From Neorhizobium galegae (lineage in GTDB: Bacteria > Pseudomonadota > Alphaproteobacteria > Rhizobiales > Rhizobiaceae): 64,000 nucleotides of DNA. The notes beneath the pieces were generated by a model. The model worked only from the letters and a program-made list of their open reading frames with translations, did no database searches and had not been told where the DNA came from. Shown here one piece after another: positions 56,158 through 64,000 of this stretch. The stretch is from contig NZ_JAGIPH010000002.1 in NCBI RefSeq assembly GCF_017877135.1, positions 434,001 through 498,000 on the forward strand, given 5' to 3'. Numbering within the stretch: position 1 is the stretch's first letter; the number at the start of each line of letters is the position of its first letter. Position numbers and translations under genes: made by a program.

Positions 56158-57519
56158 ATGGCACTGGCTTTTGCGACGGAGCGATCCGTCCCACGAACCT
56201 CACAATATCGAGCCAAGACGCCCGCCTCGCGCGGTCTCCTGACCTACACGATGCTGGTGGGAACCGGCCTTGCAGTGGGTGCCTGGATGATCGGGGCGCT
56301 CGCGACCGTCCACAGCATGGCAAGCATCCAGCCGGCCGACTTTAGCTACCAGATGCGTGCCTCGCTCGACCTGAAGCCGCTCATGGCTCCGAGCGCGGAC
56401 GCGCGAGTGATTCGCGTCTCGAAATTTTCGCGTCTCTCTTCCGGCGCAACGCCGAAGGTGGCGCGGCTGGAGGATGCAGGCTTTGCCCATCTCGCCGCCG
56501 CACGGGCTCAGGCCGACAACGTCAAGGACAGCCTTTCGGTTGCACTGGCGGCGGCCGAAGACCAGAAAAAATTTGCAAGCCTTGCCGACAAGCGTCCGAA
56601 TGAGGATGCCGTGAAGACGGTTCTTGCCTCGGCGCTGGAAAATACCGTGCTTGTCGCGCCGAAGACTGAAACCGCCTGGGACGCCGTCCCGGCCGGCAAT
56701 GTCGAGGGCGGCGAGGTGGAAGTGGCCGATCTGCAGAGCCCGGCAGAGCTTGCCGTTGCCCAGGCGATCGGGCCTGACGAGGATGATGGCCTGCCGATGG
56801 CAGGGCCGCTTCCGGTGCGTCGTCCGCCGGCCAATGCGCTGGCGCTTGCCATCGCGCCGTCTGCCGAGCGCACGGTCGCAAAGCCGCAGCGCGCGCCGGT
56901 GCCTGCGGTTGCCGAAGAAGAAGAAGAGGAAGAAGCGCCAAAGGCGCTCGCCTTCGCCCGCCCGGAAAACCCGATGAAGAGCGTTGCGCCTGCGGTTCCG
57001 TGGCCGGATCGCGGTGCTGCCAAGATTGCCGTCTACGATATCACCAACGGCGTCGTGCACATGCCGAACGGCGAGACGCTGGAAGCCCATTCGGGCATTG
57101 GCGAAATGCGTGACAACCCGAAATTCACCCATGTGAAGATGCGCGGCCCCACCCCGCCGGGCACCTACAAACTCTCCATGCGCGAAACGCTGTTCCACGG
57201 CGTTGCTGCCATTCGGCTAACGCCGACCGATGGCGTGGCGCCGCTTGGACGTACCGGCCTTCTCGCCCATAGCTATCTGCTGCGCACCCGCGGCGATTCC
57301 CACGGCTGCGTGGCCTTTGCCGATTACAACCGCTTCCTCAAGGCTTTTCAGCGCGGCGATATCACCCACATGATCATCGTTGAACGCCACACCGGCAGCA
57401 TCCCGGCCACGGCGCTCCGCAAGATCAACCCGCGCTCGGGCGGCGGCGCCTCCACGCCGGTTGCCAGCGGCAATGACGGACGTCGCACGCTGGTGGACTA
57501 CCTGAAGAACGACGGCTGA
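56158..57519 (+). CDS. Membrane-anchored DUF2778 (L,D-transpeptidase-like/Tlde1 domain) protein
   Basis: 453 aa from the ATG at 56158, which has AAGGGTGA ~9 bases upstream; a GTG four codons earlier is less likely. One TM span (~27-50), a long periplasmic Ala/Pro/Glu-rich stalk with an acidic run (EEEEEEE, near residue 255), then a C-terminal DUF2778 domain: LEAHSGIGEMRDNP, THVKMRGPTPPGTYKL, GLLAHSYLLRTRGDSHGCVAF. The S-H-G-C motif is the L,D-transpeptidase catalytic Cys. Relatives include the Tlde1 type VI effectors; an anchored, stalked form more likely trims or exchanges peptidoglycan stem peptides of its own cell. Confidence 0.85.
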   Translation: MALAFATERSVPRTSQYRAKTPASRGLLTYTMLVGTGLAVGAWMIGALATVHSMASIQPADFSYQMRASLDLKPLMAPSADARVIRVSKFSRLSSGATPKVARLEDAGFAHLAAARAQADNVKDSLSVALAAAEDQKKFASLADKRPNEDAVKTVLASALENTVLVAPKTETAWDAVPAGNVEGGEVEVADLQSPAELAVAQAIGPDEDDGLPMAGPLPVRRPPANALALAIAPSAERTVAKPQRAPVPAVAEEEEEEEAPKALAFARPENPMKSVAPAVPWPDRGAAKIAVYDITNGVVHMPNGETLEAHSGIGEMRDNPKFTHVKMRGPTPPGTYKLSMRETLFHGVAAIRLTPTDGVAPLGRTGLLAHSYLLRTRGDSHGCVAFADYNRFLKAFQRGDITHMIIVERHTGSIPATALRKINPRSGGGASTPVASGNDGRRTLVDYLKNDG

Positions 57520-57542
57520 TCTTCAACGCCCTTTGCTGAATA

Positions 57543-57581
57543 AAAAGATGCCGCAGTCCTGACAGGGCCTGCGGCATTTTC
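57543..57581. terminator. Bidirectional terminator between the DUF2778 and M20 genes
   Basis: ATGCCGCAG pairs with CTGCGGCAT around a 12-nt loop; TTTTC follows on the plus strand and five T residues on the minus strand. Confidence 0.8.
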
Positions 57582-57606
57582 ATGCGGCCGAACTGTAAGA
57601 GCAAGT

Positions 57607-58755
57607 TTATCCGAGAAGATCGTGGGCAATCCGCTTGAAGATGCGGGCGCCGATCGGGATCAGCTGATCGGGAAAATCATAGGTCGGATTGTGCAGGGCG
57701 GGGTGGTTCTCACCGGCGCCAAGGAAGAACATGGCGGAGGTCGACACATCTGCAAACCGCCCGAAATCCTCCGAGGCCCGCAACGTTTCGCCCTCGACGT
57801 GCGGCAGGCCTTCGCCATCGAGCGCGCGCCGGATGATGTCGACGGCCTGTGCATCGTTCATGCAATGGCGGAACGCCTCGTGATAGCTGAAGGTGACGGC
57901 AAGACCGCCTTCAGCCGCGGCACCCCGGCCAAGGGCTTCGGCGCGCTCTTGCAACGCTGCCATCTGGTCGTCGTTCACCGTGCGCAGCGTCACCCAAAGC
58001 TCGGCCTCGCCAGGCGCAATGCCGAAGGCCGGTTCGCCGAGCGCGACATGGGTGACGGTGGAAAGCACCAGATCCCCGCCCTCGATCGTGCCGCGCCGCA
58101 GATCCGTCAGCGCCGGAATGAGGGAGGCAATGGCCTTGGCCGGCGAGATGCCGGTTTCCGGCATGGAGGCATGGGCGGTCTTGCCCGTCAGGCGGATTTT
58201 GAGCCCGCAGGAGGCGCAGTTGGCCGCACCCGGCTTGATCCAGCTCAGGCCGAGCGGGATGCCCGGCATGTTGTGCAGTGAAAACGTATAATCGGGCGCC
58301 AGGCGCTTGAATGCCTCGTCCGCCAGCACGGCAGCGGCGCCGGCCCCGGTTTCTTCGGCCGGCTGAAAGAGAAGGACGACCCGGCCTGTGGCGGGACGCC
58401 TCTCAGCGAGGGCAAGCGCCAGACCGGCAAGCGTTGCCATGTGCCCGTCATGGCCGCACATATGTCCCTTGCCGTCGATTCGCGACCGATAGGGCAGGTC
58501 ATGCGACAATTCTGCAATCGGCAGTCCATCCAGCTCGGCGCGGAACATCACGGTCGGCCCGGGCTTTTCCCCGTTGAACACGGCGACAACGCCGGTGCCG
58601 CCAAGACCGGTGACGATCTCGTCCGGCGATGTCTGGGCAAGAAACCGCACCACTTCCGCCGCCGTCCCATGCTCCTCGCCGGAGACCTCCGGCATCGCAT
58701 GGAGATCGCGACGCCAGAGGCTGAGGGCTTCAAGATCGCGCGCGGCAAGGGTCAT
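57607..58755 (-). CDS. M20 family amidohydrolase (hippurate hydrolase-like)
   Basis: 382 aa. LHAMPEVSGEEHGTA, GHMCGHDGHMATLAGLALAL (metal ligands), FQPAEETGAGAAAVL (catalytic Glu pair) and the C-terminal FFLGAGENHPALHNPTYDFPD are typical of the IAA-amino acid/hippurate/N-acyl-L-amino-acid hydrolase group. Cytoplasmic; removes an acyl group from an amino acid or related amide. Precise substrate cannot be read. Confidence 0.92.
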   Translation of the reverse strand: MTLAARDLEALSLWRRDLHAMPEVSGEEHGTAAEVVRFLAQTSPDEIVTGLGGTGVVAVFNGEKPGPTVMFRAELDGLPIAELSHDLPYRSRIDGKGHMCGHDGHMATLAGLALALAERRPATGRVVLLFQPAEETGAGAAAVLADEAFKRLAPDYTFSLHNMPGIPLGLSWIKPGAANCASCGLKIRLTGKTAHASMPETGISPAKAIASLIPALTDLRRGTIEGGDLVLSTVTHVALGEPAFGIAPGEAELWVTLRTVNDDQMAALQERAEALGRGAAAEGGLAVTFSYHEAFRHCMNDAQAVDIIRRALDGEGLPHVEGETLRASEDFGRFADVSTSAMFFLGAGENHPALHNPTYDFPDQLIPIGARIFKRIAHDLLG

Positions 58756-58818
58756 GCGGGGCTCCTGTCGTTGCGGAACGGGATCAGGTGGGTTGCCGGC
58801 TTGATAAAGGAAATGGCG

Positions 58819-61419
58819 TCACACCTTCTCCACAAAACCATCCAGCACCCGCTTCTGGCCCGCGCGGTCGAAATCGATCGTCAGCTTGTTGCCTTCGATC
58901 GCGGCCACATGGCCATTGCCGAACTTCATGTGAAACACGCGGTCGCCGGTCTTGAACTTCGACGGTGTGTCGGCCACCGACTTTGCCACCAGTTCGCCAT
59001 CGATGGTGCGTGCCTTCGGCCCGCTTTCGCCGTAGCCGATCCGATCCACCGCGTGGCCGGAGCGGCTGCCCCAGTTGTCGCGGGTGGCGTCGGTCTTGTT
59101 GGCCTGGGCGCGCTTCCATCCGGGCGTCGAATAGGAGTTCTGGAACGGCTCGGCCTTGTCGAAGCGCGACTGGCCATAACCGCCACGCCCGCCATAGCCC
59201 CCATAGCCGGTATCGGCGGCAGCCACGTCGACATGGGCTGCCGGCAGCTCGTCGAGGAAGCGCGAGGGCATGGTGGATTGCCACAGGCCATGAATGCGCC
59301 GGTTGGAGACGAACCAGATGTGGCAGCGGCGCTTGGCGCGGGTGATGCCGACATAGGCCAGCCGCCGTTCCTCCTCCAGCCCCGAGCGGCCACCTTCGTC
59401 CAGCGAGCGCTGGTGCGGAAACAGGCCTTCTTCCCAGCCGGGCAGGAACACGGTTTCGAATTCCAGTCCCTTGGCCGAATGCAGGGTCATGATGGAGACG
59501 GCATCGAGGTTTTCGTTCTGCTCGACATCCATGACCAGCGAGACATGCTCGAGAAATCCGCGCATGCTCTCGAACGCTTCCATCGAACGGATGAGTTCCT
59601 TCAGGTTGTCGAGACGGCCGGGCGCTTCGGCGGATTTGTCGTTCTTCCACATGTCGGTATAGCCCGACTCTTCAAGGATCTGTTCGGCAAGCTCGATATG
59701 CGGCGTATCTTCCAGCCGCTCGCTCCAGCGGGCAAAGCTCTGAACCACATCGAACAGCGCCTTGCGGGGCTTCGGTTTCAGCTCATCCGTCTCGATCATG
59801 TCGGCTGCGGCAGACAGCATGGGTATGTCGCGGGCGCGGGCATAATCATGCAGGTTGCGCACGGTAGAATCGCCAAGGCCGCGCTTCGGCGTATTGATGA
59901 TGCGCTCGAAGGCGAGATCATCGGCCGGCTGGCAGACGAGACGGAAATAGGCCATGGCATCGCGGATTTCGAGCCGCTCGTAAAAGCGCGGACCGCCGAT
60001 GACGCGGTAGTTGAGGCCAAGTGTGACAAAGCGGTCTTCGAATTCGCGCATCTGGAAGGAGGCGCGCACGAGGATGGCCATGTCGTTCAGCGCATGGCCG
60101 GTGCGTTGCAGCTGTTCGATCTCTTCGCCGACGGCGCGGGCTTCCTCTTCCGAATCCCAGGCGGCGTGAACGATCACCTTTTCGTCATCGGGGTCGGTGC
60201 GTTCGGTGAATAGCGTCTTGCCGAGACGCCCTTCGTTATGGGCAATCAGGTGGCCGGCAGCACCCAGAATATGTTCGGTCGAGCGATAGTTGCGCTCCAA
60301 CCGGATGACCTTGGCGCCGAGAAAATCCTTCTCAAAGCGCAGGATATTGTCCACTTCCGCGCCGCGCCAGCCATAGATCGACTGGTCGTCGTCACCCACG
60401 CAGCAGACGTTTTGCGGCACGTCCTTCGGGCGCTGGGCCAGAAGCCGCAGCCACATATACTGCGCCGTGTTGGTGTCCTGATACTCGTCCACCAGAATAT
60501 AGCGGAATTTCTGGTGGTACTCGCGCAGGATATCCGGGTTGCGGCGGAAAATGTCGATCGGATGCAGCAGGAGGTCGCCGAAATCGCAGGCGTTCAGCGT
60601 CTTCAGCCGGAGTTGATAGGCGGCATACAGCTCGCGGCCTTTGCCGTTGGCGAAGGCGCGCGCATCCCCTTCGGAAATGTCCTTCGGGGTCAGGCCCTTG
60701 TTCTTCCACGTGTCGATCATGCCGGCGAACTGGCGGGCCGGCCAGCGCTTGTCATCCAGCCCCTCGGCCTGGATCAACTGCTTGATGAGACGGATGACGT
60801 CGTCGGTGTCGAGGATGGAGAAATCGGAGCGAAGACCGGCCAGCTCCGCATGGCGGCGCAGGATCTTGACGCCGATCGAGTGGAACGTGCCGAGCCATGG
60901 CATGCCCTCGACGGCGCCGCCGACCAGAACACCGATGCGCTCCTTCATCTCTCGCGCGGCCTTGTTGGTGAAGGTGACAGCCAGGATCTGGCTCGGATAG
61001 GCGCGGTTGGTGGCGAGGATATGGGCGATTCGCGTCGTCAAAACCCGCGTCTTGCCGGTGCCGGCGCCGGCCAGCACCAGGACAGGGCCATCCATGCTTT
61101 CCACCGCATCGCGCTGTTCCGGGTTGAGGCCGGAGAGATAGTCGGGCGCGCGGTGCTGGTCGCGCGCCGCCATGGCGCGCGCGGCAAGGCCAAGGCCACC
61201 GGCTGCCTGCACGCCCGTGGGCGGCACGCCCGTGGAGGGACTACCGGGCGCAAAACCCTCATCATCGGCAGACCGTGCCGCGCGGTTTCCCGTCAGAGAC
61301 GTGTCCGGAAAGGGCGGTTCCAATGGGTGGGCGCCGGCCGTGCCGGGCGCGCGGCCTTTTTTGGGAGCGTGATCCGGTTCCTCGTCAAAGAACGGAATAT
61401 CGTCGAAGCTGTTCGTCAT
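58819..61419 (-). CDS. uvrD: ATP-dependent DNA helicase UvrD/PcrA
   Basis: 866 aa SF1A helicase. A ~95-residue Gly/Pro-rich N-terminal extension precedes motif Q (GLNPEQRDAVE); Walker A LAGAGTGKTRVLTTR at 117-131; motif II DEYQDTN; motif III GDDDQSIYGWRGA; motif V MTLHSAKGLEFETVFL; motif VI EERRLAYVGITRAKRR. The C-terminal tudor-like fold (TGDRVFHMKFGNGHVAAIEG) is that of PcrA/UvrD. Acts in nucleotide-excision and mismatch repair. The N-terminal extension is likely disordered. Confidence 0.95.
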   Translation of the reverse strand: MTNSFDDIPFFDEEPDHAPKKGRAPGTAGAHPLEPPFPDTSLTGNRAARSADDEGFAPGSPSTGVPPTGVQAAGGLGLAARAMAARDQHRAPDYLSGLNPEQRDAVESMDGPVLVLAGAGTGKTRVLTTRIAHILATNRAYPSQILAVTFTNKAAREMKERIGVLVGGAVEGMPWLGTFHSIGVKILRRHAELAGLRSDFSILDTDDVIRLIKQLIQAEGLDDKRWPARQFAGMIDTWKNKGLTPKDISEGDARAFANGKGRELYAAYQLRLKTLNACDFGDLLLHPIDIFRRNPDILREYHQKFRYILVDEYQDTNTAQYMWLRLLAQRPKDVPQNVCCVGDDDQSIYGWRGAEVDNILRFEKDFLGAKVIRLERNYRSTEHILGAAGHLIAHNEGRLGKTLFTERTDPDDEKVIVHAAWDSEEEARAVGEEIEQLQRTGHALNDMAILVRASFQMREFEDRFVTLGLNYRVIGGPRFYERLEIRDAMAYFRLVCQPADDLAFERIINTPKRGLGDSTVRNLHDYARARDIPMLSAAADMIETDELKPKPRKALFDVVQSFARWSERLEDTPHIELAEQILEESGYTDMWKNDKSAEAPGRLDNLKELIRSMEAFESMRGFLEHVSLVMDVEQNENLDAVSIMTLHSAKGLEFETVFLPGWEEGLFPHQRSLDEGGRSGLEEERRLAYVGITRAKRRCHIWFVSNRRIHGLWQSTMPSRFLDELPAAHVDVAAADTGYGGYGGRGGYGQSRFDKAEPFQNSYSTPGWKRAQANKTDATRDNWGSRSGHAVDRIGYGESGPKARTIDGELVAKSVADTPSKFKTGDRVFHMKFGNGHVAAIEGNKLTIDFDRAGQKRVLDGFVEKV

Positions 61420-61702
61420 CAGGTCAATCTAGTGGTTTGCGCCGGACAAGGCCATAGTGCATGTTCTGCTTTTATTCCAGATGCGGCGCGAAAGACGGGC
61501 AGCCGCCTATGTTTTGCGCAGGCAAAGCGGCGGTGCGGGCGGAGAGGAGGTGCCCCCAGACGCGGCGGCCTTCGTCATCACGCTGCCGTGAAGATACGTC
61601 AGGTTACAATTCGGCAAGGTTGGCAATCCGGCATTGCGTAAGATCTTGCTAAACGTGATACTTTGGCTCGATATAAAACGTCTTCCCCCATCGGAGTGCC
61701 GA

Positions 61703-62902
61703 ATGCGCATCTGGAAGCAATTGCTCCTCAGTCTTGTCCTGCTGTTGGCGGGTCTCTGTCTGTGGCTGGTCATAAGCCCCGATGCAGGCCATGCGCTTGT
61801 GCGGATCGGCGTGCCGCAACAGGCCGTCGCCCTCGTGCAGCCGGCTGTTGCCGGACCGGAAAAGACGCCAGGCGCTGGCGCGCAGCCGGCGCGCGGGGCG
61901 GGCGCTGCGGCAGGGCAGGGCGGCCGCGGACAGGGCGGGCAGCGGGCCACCTTGGTCGTGACCCGGCCGGTGGTCGTCGACAAGGTCAATGATCGCCTGA
62001 ACGCCATCGGCAGCGGCATGGCCATCCAGTCCGTCGTCGTCATGCCGCAGACGGCAGGTACGATCAACGAGATCCTGGTTTCCTCCGGCAAGCCGGTGAA
62101 GAAGGGCGATGTGCTGGCGCGTCTCGATGACGAGGAACAGAAGATCGAACTTGAAAAGGCGCGTGTCGCGCTGCGCAGCGCCGTGGAAAAATCCAGTTCC
62201 TACCGCAACCTGCAATCGGTTGCCCGGCTCGATGTTCTCGACGCGCAGATTGCCGAGGAAGCGGCAAAGCTTGCCGTCAGCACTGCCGAATTCAACCTGC
62301 GCCGCCGGGCAATCCTTGCCCCGATCGACGGAATCGCCGGTATCGTCGCCATCAATCTCGGCGACAATGTCACCACCCAGACCAGCATCGTGACGCTGGA
62401 CGATCGCTCTGAAATTCTCGTGGACTTCTGGGCACCGGAACGGTTCGTCACCGCCATTGCCCCGGGAATGGCGGTCGAGGCAAGTTCGATCAGCCGTCCG
62501 GGCGAAAGCTTTGCCGGCAAGGTCGAAAGCATCGACAACCGGGTCGATGCCGCAAGCCGCACGATCCGCGTGCGCGCCCGCATCGACAACCGGTCCGACG
62601 TTTTGCGGGCCGGCATGTCTTTTGCAGTGTCCATGCGCTTCGAGGGCGAGACATTTCCTGCCGTCGATCCGCTGTCCGTGCAGTGGGATGCCGAAGGCGC
62701 CTATGTCTGGAAGATCGCCGACAACAAGGCCTTCAAGGTGCGCGTTGGCATCATTCAGCGCAACGCCGATACGGTCCTCGTCAAGGCCGATCTGAAGCCG
62801 GATGACCGGATCGTCGTGGAAGGCCTGCAGCGCGTGCGCGAAGGCCAGCCGGTGCGCATGGAAGGCGCCGGCGAAAAGCCTGAAGAGGTGGCGCGTCAAT
62901 GA
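61703..62902 (+). CDS. RND efflux periplasmic adaptor subunit
   Basis: 399 aa membrane-fusion protein. N-terminal anchor (~8-24) and an Ala/Gly/Gln-rich linker (~55-85), then barrel-sandwich, hairpin and beta-barrel domains: GTINEILVSSGKPVKKGDVLARLDD, RRRAILAPIDGIAGIVAINLGDNV, FWAPERFVTAI. The ATG at 61703 starts a good signal anchor; the frame runs back to 61634 without an RBS. It overlaps the pump gene by ATGA, the usual adaptor-pump coupling. No TetR regulator is adjacent upstream. Confidence 0.93.
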   Translation: MRIWKQLLLSLVLLLAGLCLWLVISPDAGHALVRIGVPQQAVALVQPAVAGPEKTPGAGAQPARGAGAAAGQGGRGQGGQRATLVVTRPVVVDKVNDRLNAIGSGMAIQSVVVMPQTAGTINEILVSSGKPVKKGDVLARLDDEEQKIELEKARVALRSAVEKSSSYRNLQSVARLDVLDAQIAEEAAKLAVSTAEFNLRRRAILAPIDGIAGIVAINLGDNVTTQTSIVTLDDRSEILVDFWAPERFVTAIAPGMAVEASSISRPGESFAGKVESIDNRVDAASRTIRVRARIDNRSDVLRAGMSFAVSMRFEGETFPAVDPLSVQWDAEGAYVWKIADNKAFKVRVGIIQRNADTVLVKADLKPDDRIVVEGLQRVREGQPVRMEGAGEKPEEVARQ

Positions 62903-64000
62903 GCGAGAATTCCGACCTGAAGATCGAGAACGCCAAATCGACGTTCACTGCCCTTTTCGTCAGACGCCCCATTCTGGCCGCCGTCATCAACACGCTGATC
63001 GTGGTGGCCGGCCTTGCCGCGCTTGTCGGCGTCGAGGTGCGCGAACTGCCCGATGTCGACCAGCCGGTGATTACCGTGCGCACCACCTATGACGGCGCCT
63101 CGCCGCAGACCGTCGACCAGGAACTGACCCAGGTGATCGAAGGGGCGGTGGCGCGCGTCTCCGGGCTGAAGGCGCTGTCGTCGGAATCGCAGTTCGGCGC
63201 GAGCCGCGTGACGATGGAGTTTTCCGATACGGTGGATCTGGCGGTCGCGGCCAACGACGTGCGCGATGCGATCGGCCGCGTTGCCGGCCAGCTGCCGGAA
63301 AGCGCTGACGACCCGCGCATCGTCAAGGCTGATTCCGATTCGCAGCCCATCATGCGGCTTGCCGTCACCTCGTCCACGCTCTCCATGGAAGACCTGACGC
63401 TGCTCGTGGACAACGAGATCAGTGACCGGCTGGCCGCCGTCGAAGGTGTCGCCGATGTCGAGCTCTACGGCGACCAGGAAAAGATCTTCCGCGTCGATAT
63501 CAACCAGGCTGCCCTTGCCAGCCGCGGGCTGACGGTTGCCGATGTCTCAAATGCGCTGGCAAGTGCCGCGCTTGACGTGCCGGCCGGATCGCTGACCAGC
63601 CGCACGCAGGATATCGTCGTGCGCGCGACGGCCAATCTGTCGACGCCGGCCGATTTCGAAAACGTGCTGATCAAGGACAATATCCGCCTGCGCGATGTGG
63701 CAGGCGTCACGCTCGGCCCGGATGACGGCACCACGACGCTGCGCTCCAATGGCGTGCAGGGTGTTGGTCTCGGCATCATCCGTCAGGCCCAGTCCAATAC
63801 GCTGAACATTTCCACCGGCGTGGCCGCAGCGGTGGCCGACCTGCAAGCGGCGATGCCCGCGGGCACGAGGATTGTCATTACCTCCGACGATGCAACCTTC
63901 ATTCGCGGCGCGCTGCACGAAGTGGAACTGGCGCTCGGGCTTTCGGCCCTTATCGTGGTTGCCGTGCTCTATCTCTTCCTGCGCGACTGGCGCGCGACGC
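62899..64000 (+). CDS. RND efflux pump permease, N-terminal part (cut by the window end)
   Basis: 367 codons visible of an expected ~1030. LFVRRPILAAVINTLIVVAGL is TM1; the first porter domain follows (LPDVDQPVITVRTTYDGASP, then GVADVELYGDQEKIFRVDI) and GLSALIVVAVLYLFLRDWRA enters TM2. An HAE-1-like proton-driven exporter of drugs or other amphiphiles; the outer-membrane channel is not in view. Begins within the adaptor stop codon (ATGA). Confidence 0.95.
   Translation, partial: MSENSDLKIENAKSTFTALFVRRPILAAVINTLIVVAGLAALVGVEVRELPDVDQPVITVRTTYDGASPQTVDQELTQVIEGAVARVSGLKALSSESQFGASRVTMEFSDTVDLAVAANDVRDAIGRVAGQLPESADDPRIVKADSDSQPIMRLAVTSSTLSMEDLTLLVDNEISDRLAAVEGVADVELYGDQEKIFRVDINQAALASRGLTVADVSNALASAALDVPAGSLTSRTQDIVVRATANLSTPADFENVLIKDNIRLRDVAGVTLGPDDGTTTLRSNGVQGVGLGIIRQAQSNTLNISTGVAAAVADLQAAMPAGTRIVITSDDATFIRGALHEVELALGLSALIVVAVLYLFLRDWRAT

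Overview
The window is GC-rich chromosomal DNA of an alphaproteobacterium, most likely Rhizobiaceae (Rhizobium/Agrobacterium/Allorhizobium type). The reasons are a complete dcw cell-division and cell-wall cluster continuing into lpxC-bamD-recN-ligA, an FtsZ with a long Pro/Gln-rich linker, an ArsR-methyltransferase fusion upstream of metF, a btaAB betaine-lipid operon, a pyrophosphate-dependent phosphofructokinase and many ATGA-coupled genes. No transposase, phage gene, tRNA or CRISPR array was seen. The assignment rests on gene content and order only; no database search was possible.

Layout. 1-250: 3' end of a chemoreceptor gene. 401-2390: ArsR-methyltransferase regulator and metF behind a palindromic operator. 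2511-2588: an unlisted 25-codon membrane microprotein. 2910-5004: lytic transglycosylase and GH25 lysozyme-like lipoprotein (minus strand). 5210-7125: btaB-btaA (minus), divergent from a serine hydrolase (7284-8660). 8680-11810: SLT lipoprotein, LysE-like membrane protein and PPi-phosphofructokinase (all minus). 12147-14970: TerB-DnaJ protein coupled to an AmpD-like amidase, then a FAD oxidoreductase. 15021-15453: RNase P RNA.

15752-29825 is the first dcw block: mraZ, rsmH, ftsL, ftsI, murE, murF, mraY, murD, ftsW, murG, murC, murB. It is preceded by a textbook MraZ operator (four TGGG repeats at exact 10-bp period, on the minus strand). The cluster is then interrupted by two coupled tiny membrane-protein genes and an opposing MFS transporter (29847-31570). 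It resumes as ddlB, ftsQ, ftsA, ftsZ (31850-36949) behind near-consensus CtrA boxes. After an AT-rich orphan secreted protein come lpxC, bamD, recN and ligA (38068-44091). Together these genes make UDP-MurNAc-pentapeptide and lipid II, build the Z ring and septal synthase, and supply lipid A and outer-membrane assembly.

44210-57519 holds single genes and pairs: GNAT acetyltransferase, DEDDh exonuclease, CreA, a CheW-chemoreceptor operon, a 51-codon ORF, SCO1, PrmA, aminopeptidase P, AzlCD, nicotinamidase, a YeeE/YedE sulfur transporter, and a membrane-anchored DUF2778 (L,D-transpeptidase-like) protein with a structured leader. 57607-64000: M20 amidohydrolase and UvrD-type helicase (minus), then an RND efflux adaptor coupled to an RND pump cut by the window end.

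No wholly new multi-gene system was identified. The best candidates for new biology are small: the 25-aa microprotein, the coupled 73/40-aa pair inside the dcw cluster, the 51-aa ORF, the AT-rich orphan between ftsZ and lpxC, and the nested-hairpin leader of the DUF2778 gene.
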